The notes under the pieces are model-generated. The model had not been told where the DNA came from, searched no databases, and saw only the letters and a list, made by a program, of their open reading frames with translations. The translations under genes were made by a program, and so were the position numbers. Of a stretch of 48,240 bases of DNA, positions 38,622 to 47,028 are shown one piece after another; within the stretch, counting starts at the first letter, position 1, and each line of letters begins with the position of its first letter. Location of the stretch: contig CABUXT010000016.1 of assembly GCA_902495705.1 (NCBI GenBank), positions 1-48,240 of the forward strand, in the 5' to 3' direction. Source of the DNA: an uncultured cyanobacterium (GTDB lineage: Bacteria > Cyanobacteriota > Vampirovibrionia > Gastranaerophilales > Gastranaerophilaceae).

Positions 38622-39461
38622 TTATTTTCTTTTTGGTTTCCAATTCGCTTTTACATCAGCTTTTGACATTCTTAAATAATTCATGTTCTTGTATCTTTGT
38701 ATCCAAAATCCACAACTTGCACCATTATGCCAAGTGCTACTTTCGGTATTACAATATTCAGCATTATCGGCTGTTGCCACCCACCCCCAATTAAATCCAG
38801 GATAAAATTTACTTTCAGGTAAATCTATAAATGAAAAATATTGAACATCCACACCAAATTTATTTGGTGGAGCATTACCATTCAAATCTACAATGAAATG
38901 AGGAGAACCGTTACGGAAACAAATTGTTTCACCTGACAGCAACTTTACGGCAGGACCATAATAACTGCAAATTTGAGTTTTACTTTTATTATCTAAGAAT
39001 GTATAATCATTTCCTGTTAAAAAACAATTTTTCCCACCTACAGGGCAATCATTTGCAATTTTCAAAAAAGGTTTTAAATATCCATAGGCGGTGCCTGTTG
39101 CATCTGGTTCTTGATTTCTGTAGTTGCCATTGTGATAGCTTTCAAATTTCCAAGTCGTATGGTCACCATATTCTTCCTCTGCTAATTTTATTGCCTGCTG
39201 CAACAAAGAGTAAAATTTAAACCACCTATTTACCAATTCTTGTTCTTTATATCTTTCAATCAAGGTCGGAATTGTCATGGCTGCAACAATTCCGATAATG
39301 CCAAGGGTTATTAATACCTCTGCCAAAGTAAAACCAGATTTAGTTTTTGTTGGTGGCAAATTTATGTGCGTAGCACCCTCTGCAAGGGTAGTAAAACCAA
39401 ATTTAGTTTTGGTTGAAGATAGCACATCTCGAACTTTTTGAAATTTGCTTTTTGTATTCAT
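38622..39461 (-). CDS. Type II/IV prepilin-like protein with duplicated cleavage region (cassette C)
   Basis: 279 residues. The functional-looking core GFTLAEVLITLGIIG is at about residues 43-57. Just before it, at residues 18-28, is a second, decayed copy, TKTKFGFTTLAE, with one extra residue, so the leader is about 43 residues long. The box GATHINLPPTK lies between the copies. The C-terminal domain has six or more cysteines and VDLNGNAPPNKFGVD, the motif shared with prepilins A and B. SD AGGTG is upstream. DNA near the core is almost identical to prepilin B. It faces the XRE gene at 39599. Confidence 0.9.
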   Translation of the reverse strand: MNTKSKFQKVRDVLSSTKTKFGFTTLAEGATHINLPPTKTKSGFTLAEVLITLGIIGIVAAMTIPTLIERYKEQELVNRWFKFYSLLQQAIKLAEEEYGDHTTWKFESYHNGNYRNQEPDATGTAYGYLKPFLKIANDCPVGGKNCFLTGNDYTFLDNKSKTQICSYYGPAVKLLSGETICFRNGSPHFIVDLNGNAPPNKFGVDVQYFSFIDLPESKFYPGFNWGWVATADNAEYCNTESSTWHNGASCGFWIQRYKNMNYLRMSKADVKANWKPKRK

Positions 39462-39464
39462 TTA

Positions 39465-39526
39465 TATCACCTATATTTATATAATTTAACTTTATATATC
39501 ACTATTATACATTAACTATCACCTAT
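39465..39526. promoter_or_regulatory. Candidate XRE operators in cassette C
   Basis: Three direct repeats: TATCACCTAT at 39465, TATCACTATT at 39497 and TATCACCTAT at 39517, in the divergent gap between prepilin C and its regulator. Different from the repeats of cassettes A and B. Confidence 0.45.
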
Positions 39527-39598
39527 TAGCAATATTATCTATATAAATATAGTTATCAGAGATAAATTTATTTAATATCATTTCTTTGGTGGTGAAAT

Positions 39599-39913
39599 AT
39601 GAAATCCAAAAAAGAACTATTAGGACTAAGAATAAAAGAATTTAGAGAAAAGCGAAAACTCACTCAGGACAAATTGGCTGAGACTGTCGGGATTGACCCA
39701 AAACACCTCAGTCGTATTGAAAACGGCAGAAATTACCCATCATTTGAAACTTTAGAAAAAATATTAGAAAGTCTTGATGTTAGTTATGAGGATATTTTTC
39801 AATTTAATCACCTTGTTTCAAAAGAAAGTTTGATTGAAAAAATCAACACAAAGTTAAACAATTTGGACGAAAAGAATTTGAGATTTGTTTATAAAATAAT
39901 AAATGAGATTTAG
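39599..39913 (+). CDS. Small XRE-family regulator (cassette C)
   Basis: A 104-residue protein. The HTH_3 domain spans residues 9-63 (LRIKEFREKRKLTQDKLAE, KHLSRIENGRNYPSFETL) and the C-terminal helices (ESLIEKINTKLNNLDEKNLR) match the regulator at 33773 in position and pattern. SD GGTGG is upstream of the ATG. It is divergent from prepilin C, with three direct repeats in the 137-bp gap. The two 104-residue regulators and their prepilins form a recurring pair, so a dedicated regulator for each pilin is likely. DNA target and signal are unknown. Confidence 0.9.
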   Translation: MKSKKELLGLRIKEFREKRKLTQDKLAETVGIDPKHLSRIENGRNYPSFETLEKILESLDVSYEDIFQFNHLVSKESLIEKINTKLNNLDEKNLRFVYKIINEI

Positions 39914-39944
39914 GGATGTAGTTATATTATTTTATAATAATCAA

Positions 39945-40375
39945 GAAGGTCAATGTCACCCTGAACAGCAGGAGCAGAGCGCAAAACAAAGTGTAGTCAC
40001 ATTTTATGCGACTGCGGAGATTCAATGATTATTAGTCATGCTGAACTTGTTTCAGCATCTCAAATTGAACAAATTAGTCAAAAGTAAAACTTGTAATATT
40101 AGAGACCCTGAAACAAGTTCAGGGTGACAATTGGAGTAAAAATCAACATTGATAGATTCTGAATAGCAAGAAAATTATGTGTTTATTCTTCACACAAATT
40201 TTCTAAGCTTTCAGAATGACATAGACCTACGTGTTTTTGTAGGTCGGCATTGCTATGCCGACATTGTAAAGCTTGTGGGGACACTTCGTTTTCCCCACAC
40301 TACATTTTTATAAAATCATGTCATTAAATGCCATCATGACCTCTTACCTTCTTGCCATCTGTAGCAATTCCTGCC
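39945..40375. repeat. Interspersed repeat island between cassette C and the glycosylase
   Basis: Units in order: CACCCTGAACAGCAGGAG...GCGACTGCGGAGATTCA (about 39956-40026, reverse of the unit at 13742), CATGCTGAACTTGTTTCAGC (about 40038-40058), GACCCTGAAACAAGTTCAGG (about 40105-40127), a reversed hairpin unit (about 40152-40224), GTAGGTCGGCATTGCTATGC (40239-40262), GGGGACACTTCG...CCCCAC (about 40276-40302), CTTACCTTCTTGCC (about 40345-40362). No gene is seen in 39914-40449. Confidence 0.85.
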
Positions 40376-40381
40376 ACACAT

Positions 40382-40417
40382 AAAAAAGATATGGCTAAAT
40401 CTTAGCCATATCTTTTT
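40382..40417. terminator. Bidirectional terminator
   Basis: AAAAAGATATGGCT / AGCCATATCTTTTT perfect stem with A and T runs on each side; serves the minus-strand glycosylase ending at 40450. Confidence 0.9.
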
Positions 40418-40449
40418 CTCTTGAATAACTTATAAACTTCAAATTCTGA

Positions 40450-41094
40450 CTAGACCATAGCCATTTCCTTACTGAAAGGGTTACTGGAACACACCTGACT
40501 ATCACCCAAGATGTCAGATTTAATCATAGCCAAATCTTGTTGCATCAATCTTCTTGGTGACCCTTCGTCCATTGAGCTGTTTCTCAACAAATATGATGGG
40601 TGGAAAATAGCCATAGCTTTATATGTTTTGTCATTGATTGTCACATCAAACCATTTTCCGCGAACTTTTGAAATCTGAACTTTTTTATCATCCCAAAAAG
40701 ATTTCAATGCAGTTGCACCGCAGAAAACAATTGCTTTTGGATTCATAATATCAATTTGCGCAGTCAAATATCTTTCGCACAATGCCTTTTCAACCTCTGT
40801 CGGAATTCTGTTTTCAGGAGGTCTGCATTTTACGGTATTTATAATATACAAATCATCTTGTCTTGAAATTCCTGCATCTGACAAAAATTTATCCAACAAT
40901 TGACCTGCTCTGCCTACAAATGGTTTACCTGTTTCATCTTCTGTCTCCCCAGGGGCTTCGCCGATGAAAACAATTTTTGCAGTCTCAGGATTTCCATCAG
41001 AAAAAACTACATTTTTACGAGTGTTTGCCAAAACGCAGTCCTGACAGTTTTCACATTTTGCTTGAAGTATATCCAAACATCCCTTTTTAATCAT
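40450..41094 (-). CDS. Family 4 uracil-DNA glycosylase (Fe-S)
   Basis: 214 residues. Motif 1 is GEAPGETED, followed by the family 4 segment GKPFVGRAGQLL; motif 3 is HPSYLLRN. Cysteines for the [4Fe-4S] cluster are in KCENCQDC near the N-terminus and in TVKCRPPENR and ALCERY. The enzyme removes uracil from DNA in base-excision repair. Clear SD AGGAG. It is 12 bp downstream of the amino-acid symporter on the same strand, probably a read-through partner without a functional link. The last 20 residues are Ser-rich and extra to the fold. Confidence 0.94.
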   Translation of the reverse strand: MIKKGCLDILQAKCENCQDCVLANTRKNVVFSDGNPETAKIVFIGEAPGETEDETGKPFVGRAGQLLDKFLSDAGISRQDDLYIINTVKCRPPENRIPTEVEKALCERYLTAQIDIMNPKAIVFCGATALKSFWDDKKVQISKVRGKWFDVTINDKTYKAMAIFHPSYLLRNSSMDEGSPRRLMQQDLAMIKSDILGDSQVCSSNPFSKEMAMV

Positions 41095-41106
41095 TTATAA
41101 GCTCTC

Positions 41107-42558
41107 CTATTTATCGTTTCTAAAATATCCGATGTCGTATTTTCTACAATATCGTCTCAATTCTTTCATTATTATATCAGATAATAAAAATACTGCAATC
41201 AAATTAGGCACTGCAAGGAATAGTGTGAATGCATCCGACAAATTCACAACACTTTTTAGGTTCATTGCAGAACCGATTACAATAAAAATACAATAAATTA
41301 TTTGGAAAGTTCTTGTAGTTAATTTTGACTCGCCAAATAAAAATGTCCAACTTTTTGTTCCGTAATATGAGCCACAAAGCATTGTAGATAGTACAAAACA
41401 AGCTGCCATAAAGGTCAATAATATAGGGAAAAACGGACAAACTGTCGCAAATGCTTTTGATGTAAGTTCAATCCCTTCAATACCTGTTGTGTTAAGGTAA
41501 GCACCTGTCACAACAATGATAAACGCAGTCGCTGCGCCAACTATCACGGTATCAACAAACGGTTGCAGCATTGCAATAAAGGCTTGTGCAACAGGTTTGC
41601 TTGTTCTAACCGCAGAAAACGCGATTGGCGCAGTGCCAAGTCCAGCTTCGTTTGCAAACATTGCGCGTCTGAATCCCCAGAGCATACAGCCCCAAATTCC
41701 GCCTGAAATCATTGCTTGCGGTTTAAATGCCTCTTTGATTATCAAATAAAACGTATGTGGTACGTGATGAATATTAAGTAAACAGATTACAAACGCTGAA
41801 AACACGTACAGCGTACACATTGCAGGAGTTACCTTTGATGTAAATTTACCTATAGATTTTATTCCGCCAATAACCGTAACGTATGTAATAACTGCAACAA
41901 TCAGCCCAAACACCCATCTTTGACCTGCAAACAGTCCTGTTACATTGGTTATTTGAGTTGTAATTGCGTTAATTTGGAACAAATTCCAACCGCCAATCAT
42001 AGCAAAAACACAGCATATTGCATAAATTTTTGCCAAGTATGGTGTGAAAGGCTTTATCCATGGAGCTTTTAGCCCATTAATAATATAATACATCGGACCA
42101 CCTGATGATGTTCCGTCTTTGTTGATTTGTCTGAATTTCAGTCCCAACAAAACTTCTGCAAACTTCAATGCCATGGAAAAAATTCCTGCAATAATCATCC
42201 AAAAAATTACCCCAGGGCCTCCGACAGAAACTGCCAAAGCAGAACCCACAACATTCCCCATCCCTGCAGAGGCTGAAATCGTTGCCGTTAGGGCTTGGAA
42301 TGATGAAACTTCGCCATGTTTTTTGCGAGTAATTATGTCTTCGTGTTTGTATTTTTTGGTAATTAAATTGATTGCGTGTTTAAAACCCCACAATCCGATA
42401 AAACGAGTTCTGAATGAAAAATACAAGGCAGCGCACATCAATAGCACGATTAAAAATTCAATTCGTACACCGTGAATGGTTATATGTGAAAATATCAACC
42501 CTGAAATTTTGTTTGCAACAGGGGATAATATGCTATCTATTTGGCTATCCAAACTCAT
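41107..42558 (-). CDS. Alanine/glycine:sodium symporter (AGCS family)
   Basis: About 483 residues with 10-11 predicted membrane helices. Family signatures are the segment SAGMGNVVGSALAVSVGGPG and RAMFANEAGLGTAPI; GGPMYYI is also typical. It imports alanine or glycine with Na+. The likely start is ATG at 42558, exactly 6 nt after TATAAT, with no SD, so a leaderless mRNA is predicted; the ATG at 42573 lies within the promoter. The terminator of gatA lies just upstream. Confidence 0.93.
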   Translation of the reverse strand: MSLDSQIDSILSPVANKISGLIFSHITIHGVRIEFLIVLLMCAALYFSFRTRFIGLWGFKHAINLITKKYKHEDIITRKKHGEVSSFQALTATISASAGMGNVVGSALAVSVGGPGVIFWMIIAGIFSMALKFAEVLLGLKFRQINKDGTSSGGPMYYIINGLKAPWIKPFTPYLAKIYAICCVFAMIGGWNLFQINAITTQITNVTGLFAGQRWVFGLIVAVITYVTVIGGIKSIGKFTSKVTPAMCTLYVFSAFVICLLNIHHVPHTFYLIIKEAFKPQAMISGGIWGCMLWGFRRAMFANEAGLGTAPIAFSAVRTSKPVAQAFIAMLQPFVDTVIVGAATAFIIVVTGAYLNTTGIEGIELTSKAFATVCPFFPILLTFMAACFVLSTMLCGSYYGTKSWTFLFGESKLTTRTFQIIYCIFIVIGSAMNLKSVVNLSDAFTLFLAVPNLIAVFLLSDIIMKELRRYCRKYDIGYFRNDK

Positions 42559-42593
42559 AACCTGATTATACAATAAACATAATCCTCATGCAA
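42559..42593 (-). promoter_or_regulatory. Promoter predicting a leaderless symporter mRNA
   Basis: Minus strand TTGCAT (complement of 42588-42593), 17 bp, TATAAT (complement of 42565-42570), CAGGTT, then the ATG at 42558. Overlaps the gatA terminator by two bases. Confidence 0.7.
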
Positions 42594-42622
42594 AAAAGAG
42601 CCTTGCTTAAGGCTCTTTTTGT
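42592..42622. terminator. Terminator of gatA
   Basis: AAAAAGAGCCTT-GC-TTAAGGCTCTTTTT stem; reads as a terminator on both strands. Confidence 0.9.
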
Positions 42623-42654
42623 TACTGGAGAACAAATATATTTTAAAAAATTTA

Positions 42655-44118
42655 TTATATATTTGCCAATTTTTTATAGAAATCATTTGCTTGTTCAAAT
42701 TTATAAGCAAAATTGAACAATCTTGATTCTTGCAATTGTGGTGCCAAAATTTGTAAACCAATCGGCATACCTGATTTGTCGAAACCTGCAGGAACACTGA
42801 TACCAGGGAGACCTGCCAAGTTACAACTGATTGTTGCAATATCTGTCAAATACATAGCCAATGGGTCAGATGATTTTGCACCAAGTTCAAATGCTGTGTT
42901 TGGACAAGTTGGCGAAATCAAAACATCAACTTGTTTGAATGCTTCTTTAAATTCTTCTGTTACCAAAGCTCTCATTTGTTGAGCTTTTTTGTAATAAGCA
43001 TCATAGTAACCTGATGATAATGCATAAGTACCAAGCATTATACGACGTTTAACTTCAGGACCAAATCCTTCTGCTCTTGATTTTGTATACAACTCAAGAA
43101 GATTTTTAGCATCAGGATGTCTGTAACCATATCTAACACCATCAAATCTAGCCAAGTTTGAAGAACATTCAGCAGTTGCCAAAATGTAGTAAATTCCGAT
43201 TGAATATTTCAATTTTTTCAAAGAAATTTCAACGATTTCGCAACCTAATTTTTTGTATGTTTCGATAGCATGTTGCAATGCGTTTTGAACTTCAGGTTCC
43301 AAACCTTCTGACATCAATTCTTTAATTACACCAACTTTTTTACCTTTGATATCACCATTCAAGTTTTGTGAATAGTGTTCAACAGGCAAATCTAATGATG
43401 TAGAATCTTTAGGGTCATGACCTGAAATTACTTCTAACAAATTGGCAGCATCTTCAACTGTTCTTGCAAACGGACCGATTTGGTCAAGTGATGATGCAAA
43501 CGCAATCAAACCGTAACGAGAAACTCTACCATAAGTAGGTTTCATACCAACAATACCGCAAAAACTTGCAGGAAGACGAATTGAACCACCAGTATCAGAA
43601 CCCAATGCCAAAGTAGCCTCGCAAGATGCAACACTGGCAGCAGAACCACCTGATGAACCACCCGGAACTTTGTTCAAATCCCAAGGGTTGTGAACTTTGT
43701 TAAATGCAGAGTTTTCGTTTGAAGAACCCATTGCAAATTCATCAAGGTTAACTTTACCAACGATAGGAACTAAGTTGCCTAACAATTTTTCTGTAACAGT
43801 CGCATTGAATGGAGATACAAAGTTTTCCAAGATTTTTGATGATGCGGTTGTACGAGAACCAACAAGGTTCATATTATCTTTCAATGCCAAAGGAATACCT
43901 GCTAATAGCGGTAATTCTTCACCTTTAGCGATTTTTTCATCAACTTTTTTTGCTGTTTCTACAGCAGTATCTTTGGTCAAAGAGTTGAACGCACCCAACT
44001 TTCCTTCCAAAGCATTTATTCTTTCAAATGCCGCATTAGTAAGTTCCACAGCAGAAACTTCTTTGTTTCTCAAGGCTTTACTTTGTTCAGCGGCTGATTT
44101 TCTTAACAGCTCTTCCAT
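42655..44118 (-). CDS. gatA: Glutamyl-tRNA(Gln) amidotransferase subunit A
   Basis: 487 residues, amidase-signature family. The Ser-cisSer-Lys triad is K80 (LALKDNMN), S155 (GGSSGGSA) and S179 (DTGGSIRLPA). In the GatCAB complex it releases ammonia from glutamine and passes it to GatB to make Gln-tRNA(Gln). SPTCPNTAFELG and the length fit GatA rather than other amidases. SD AAGGAG is upstream. gatC and gatB are not adjacent; the gene is alone between a repeat island and the symporter, with its own terminator at 42592. Confidence 0.96.
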   Translation of the reverse strand: MEELLRKSAAEQSKALRNKEVSAVELTNAAFERINALEGKLGAFNSLTKDTAVETAKKVDEKIAKGEELPLLAGIPLALKDNMNLVGSRTTASSKILENFVSPFNATVTEKLLGNLVPIVGKVNLDEFAMGSSNENSAFNKVHNPWDLNKVPGGSSGGSAASVASCEATLALGSDTGGSIRLPASFCGIVGMKPTYGRVSRYGLIAFASSLDQIGPFARTVEDAANLLEVISGHDPKDSTSLDLPVEHYSQNLNGDIKGKKVGVIKELMSEGLEPEVQNALQHAIETYKKLGCEIVEISLKKLKYSIGIYYILATAECSSNLARFDGVRYGYRHPDAKNLLELYTKSRAEGFGPEVKRRIMLGTYALSSGYYDAYYKKAQQMRALVTEEFKEAFKQVDVLISPTCPNTAFELGAKSSDPLAMYLTDIATISCNLAGLPGISVPAGFDKSGMPIGLQILAPQLQESRLFNFAYKFEQANDFYKKLANI

Positions 44119-44199
44119 AATTTCTCCTTAAAAGCTTATTCTCAAGATGATTGTAAGACAAACATGCCATTCAGGCAAGTTTGGAATTTTGAAACAAAT

Positions 44200-44400
44200 T
44201 TTAGGACACACAAGAGGGCTGGAGGGCAGGAAGACAGGAGGGCAGGCTATTTAATTTTTTTTGGTAAATGTACATTATGAGTGTGGTATAAAGTAGGTTG
44301 GGCTCACTAGCCCGACTGTAATTTTGTCGGCATAGCAATGCCGACCATCAGTATTAAAAAGCTAGCCTTCCTGCCCTCTGGACTTCCAGCCTTCTGAACC
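44200..44400. repeat. Interspersed repeat island upstream of gatA
   Basis: GGAGGGCAGG...GGAGGGCAGGC (about 44220-44248, reverse of the CTGCCCTCCTGCC unit), GTAGGTTGGGCTCACTAGCC (about 44292-44313), GTCGGCATAGCAATGCCGAC (44326-44345), CTTCCTGCCCTCTGG (about 44368-44385). Confidence 0.8.
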
Positions 44401-44403
44401 CCA

Positions 44404-45099
44404 TTATTTCCCCATGGACTTAGAAATCTTGGAATGGATAATATTTGCTTGATTTAAGTATTCGGTCAATTTTTCGTAATTCTGAACTTTTTCACCATAA
44501 GGCACATTCATATCTATCAATTCATCTACACTTTTGCTGATTTCTGAAAGCTGTTCTAACGAATCAGACAAGGTAACAACTGAATTAACCTTTTTAGAAA
44601 CCCTTGCCAAAATTTGTCTTGATACAAATTCTTGCATTTTATAGATAATCGGCATTTTTTGCTTGAAATTCTCATGAGAAAATTTCTTAGTTTCTCCCAA
44701 AACTCTACCGCCATAAACCTGTTGTTTCCTCAAGGTGTCAAGTTCTTGCATCACTCTTTGGCGTTTTGCTTTCAAGCTCAAAGCCTCATTTTGCGTTCCG
44801 TAATTATCAGCAACTTTGATTTTTGCATCCAAATCTTTAATCACGGATTCTTTTTCCTTGATTCGGTAATCAATACTCAATTCTTCGCCATCAGATTCTG
44901 CAAAATTTGTTTTATTCAAAATTGTTGAATCGTAACCATTTAAGCGCTTGATTGGATTTGTAGCAGGTTTAGTTACAGGCTCCGATTTTTGCGCCTGCGT
45001 TGGGTCAAAATTTCCGCTAAACGGATTTACAGTCGAAAAATTATATTTCTGACTGAAAATATTACCACTAACCTGATTTTTGTTTCCACTACTGTCCAT
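44404..45099 (-). CDS. Coiled-coil protein of unknown function
   Basis: 231 residues. A Ser/Asn/Thr-rich N-terminal 70 residues is followed by a strong coiled coil (about 80-135, KEKESVIKDLDAKIKVADN and KAKRQRVMQELDTLRKQQV) and a helical C-terminal part (LSDSLEQLSEISKSVDELI). No signal peptide or enzyme motif. A TAAAAT lies exactly 6 nt before the ATG and no SD is seen, although the -35 region is poor. It is 62 bp downstream of the LptF/G gene on the same strand. I do not recognise a family; it is probably lineage-specific. Confidence 0.7.
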   Translation of the reverse strand: MDSSGNKNQVSGNIFSQKYNFSTVNPFSGNFDPTQAQKSEPVTKPATNPIKRLNGYDSTILNKTNFAESDGEELSIDYRIKEKESVIKDLDAKIKVADNYGTQNEALSLKAKRQRVMQELDTLRKQQVYGGRVLGETKKFSHENFKQKMPIIYKMQEFVSRQILARVSKKVNSVVTLSDSLEQLSEISKSVDELIDMNVPYGEKVQNYEKLTEYLNQANIIHSKISKSMGK

Positions 45100-45111
45100 A
45101 CAAACATTTTA
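45100..45111 (-). promoter_or_regulatory. Possible -10 element for a leaderless mRNA
   Basis: TAAAAT (complement of 45106-45111) 6 nt before the ATG at 45099. The -35 region (TAAAAA) is weak. Confidence 0.35.
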
Positions 45112-45161
45112 AAACAAGAAAATAAAAATTTTTACCATTAAAAGTATGATTTTACAAAATT

Positions 45162-46298
45162 TTATGAGATTGTATAAACTTTTTTGTAATACATAAATGT
45201 ACCCCAAACCGTCAAAACAAGGTTTGGCAACCACGCTGCCAAAAATGGAGTCAATGAGCCTGCCTCACCAAAAGACAACGAAAGTGCTCTAACTACATAA
45301 TATGCAAAAATAATCAAAATACTGAACAAAAATCCACGGTTGTAACGCACTCTTGGCGGAGTAATTGCCAAAGGAACACCCAGCAATACAAATACAATTG
45401 TTGTAATTGGAAGTGCGATTTTATCAAACAATTCGATTGTGTAAACTTGGCGGTCTTCTTTTGAGATATCAGAACTTGCCAAGTATTTCAAAAGCTGAGT
45501 GAAATTCTTTTCTTTTGCCAAATTTTTATTCTCAGTTTTAGACAAATCTAAACCGAATTTTACAACAGACGTATCAAACAAAGTCGTGTTCAAAACCTGT
45601 CCATCGTTAGCAACCGTATATGTTGCCCCCTTTTCAAATTCCCAACCTTGAGGAGTTGTATGCCCCTCTCTTGCTTGTAGAACCTGAATTGTGCCTTCTT
45701 TTGAGTTATCCAAAACAGTAACATTATAAAGAGTTTTCTTTTTACTCAAACCAACATAGAAAAGTCTTTTTAAAACACCATTGTCCCCTGATTCTTTAAA
45801 AACAAAGTTTTCCTTACCATCAGGAACGTGTTTTTGCTCCAATGCCCAAAGTGCCAATTTTGTTGACTGTTGAGTCATTACAGGCACGATTTTTTCATTG
45901 ATATAAAAACTTGATAAAGCCATAACGATTGCAAAAATGAAAATCGGTTTTGCGATTCGGTTTAGTCCGATTCCGCAAGCCCTCATGACAGTGATTTCTG
46001 AAGACAAACTCAATCTGTTCAATGTCATAACAGTTGCAAGCAAAACGCCCATCGGAATTGTCATTACAATAACGGCAGGTAAATTTAGCAAAATCATAAT
46101 GAATGCAACTTTAAACGGAATACCGAATTTTGCAATTTGCTTAATCAATGTGATGAAAGTATCTGAGGCAAAAATAATCGTTGTAAAAACAAATACACCC
46201 ATCAAAAACATCTCTATGACTTGTTTTAGGATATATCGGTCTAAGATTTTTGTGTTGTTTAATTTATCTTTTATACTTGCCAAAATTCTTTCAAACAT
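45162..46298 (-). CDS. LptF/LptG-family lipopolysaccharide export permease
   Basis: 378 residues, YjgP/YjgQ family. Three membrane helices near the N-terminus (about 28-50, 62-85, 102-125), a periplasmic beta-jellyroll-like region (about 130-290) and three helices at the C-terminus (about 300-375). The start, ILDRYILKQVIEMFL, is typical of the family. With LptB it extracts LPS from the inner membrane, which implies a diderm envelope. Only one of the two usual paralogues is here. -10 TAAAAT lies 6 nt before the ATG with no SD, predicting a leaderless mRNA. F versus G cannot be decided. Confidence 0.9.
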   Translation of the reverse strand: MFERILASIKDKLNNTKILDRYILKQVIEMFLMGVFVFTTIIFASDTFITLIKQIAKFGIPFKVAFIMILLNLPAVIVMTIPMGVLLATVMTLNRLSLSSEITVMRACGIGLNRIAKPIFIFAIVMALSSFYINEKIVPVMTQQSTKLALWALEQKHVPDGKENFVFKESGDNGVLKRLFYVGLSKKKTLYNVTVLDNSKEGTIQVLQAREGHTTPQGWEFEKGATYTVANDGQVLNTTLFDTSVVKFGLDLSKTENKNLAKEKNFTQLLKYLASSDISKEDRQVYTIELFDKIALPITTIVFVLLGVPLAITPPRVRYNRGFLFSILIIFAYYVVRALSLSFGEAGSLTPFLAAWLPNLVLTVWGTFMYYKKVYTIS

Positions 46299-46333
46299 AA
46301 AATAATTTTAATCTAAAAAAAAAGTTTTATCAA
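46299..46333 (-). promoter_or_regulatory. Promoter predicting a leaderless LptF/G mRNA
   Basis: Minus strand TTGATA (complement of 46328-46333), 17 bp, TAAAAT (complement of 46305-46310), TATTTT, then the ATG at 46298. Confidence 0.65.
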
Positions 46334-46337
46334 ATTA

Positions 46338-46982
46338 CTAATTTGATTCTTTCAAAATTAAAATTGTTTGCTTAATTTCGTCTTTCAAATATCCTAGTTG
46401 CTCGGTTATACTGTTTGGATTATAAATATACCCTGAACCGCCGTAAGCCAAGTACGGATTGTATTTTTCAGCCTCGTTGCGCAAAAGTGCAATTGAACGC
46501 GCATGCATACTCAATTCCATCAACCTTTTGTAAGAAACAAACTGACTTTCAGGCTTGTTCATATATTTATCCCTGAAATAATCCGCGTTTTTGTTAAAAT
46601 AATAAACCTTTGCATTAAAAATTTGAACATTACTGTTATCATCAATCAGGTCATAAATACTTTCAAGCATTGGGATAAACTCGTTCAAATCGTTCACATA
46701 CTGAGATGTTTTATCAGATTTCAGAATGATATTTACAAACGCAGGATTGTCTCGCGGGACAGGTTTTAGTTCATTTTCAGAATTAAAATCTTTGGATGGA
46801 ATTTTTTCAGGAGTCGTTTGTTTTGGCTCATCTGCCTCATATTCTCGAGTCAAATATGGCAAAGTGCCGACATAACCTTTTCCATCAAAGCTTTCAGGAC
46901 GAGCCGAAACATAACAGCTAAAATTTCCAACTGCTAAAACCGACAAAAAAATTAAGGTATAAAAAAGTCTACACTTCCTCAT
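46338..46982 (-). CDS. Exported protein of unknown function
   Basis: 214 residues. A signal peptide (MRKCRLFYTLIFLSVLAVG) likely ends after VSA at about residue 28. The mature part has a charged, Pro/Glu-rich linker (EADEPKQTTPEKIPS) and a mainly helical domain (about 75-210) with YVNDLNEFIPMLESIYDLI and ELSMHARSIALLRNEAEKY. No catalytic motif. It lies 39 bp upstream of the LptF/G gene on the same strand. TATAAT sits 6 nt before the ATG, again without SD. An envelope role near LPS transport is possible by position only. Confidence 0.75.
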   Translation of the reverse strand: MRKCRLFYTLIFLSVLAVGNFSCYVSARPESFDGKGYVGTLPYLTREYEADEPKQTTPEKIPSKDFNSENELKPVPRDNPAFVNIILKSDKTSQYVNDLNEFIPMLESIYDLIDDNSNVQIFNAKVYYFNKNADYFRDKYMNKPESQFVSYKRLMELSMHARSIALLRNEAEKYNPYLAYGGSGYIYNPNSITEQLGYLKDEIKQTILILKESN

Positions 46983-46994
46983 ACCCTAATTATA
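46983..46994 (-). promoter_or_regulatory. -10 element predicting a leaderless mRNA
   Basis: TATAAT (complement of 46989-46994), TAGGGT, then the ATG at 46982. The -35 region is poor. Confidence 0.5.
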
Positions 46995-47028
46995 ATAATT
47001 CTTGTAAAAAAATCATCATTTATTCGTT

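Noticed and set aside
39465..39526. Three spaced repeats considered as a CRISPR array
   Set aside because: Repeats are only 10 bp, spacing is irregular and no cas gene is near; operator sites are more likely.
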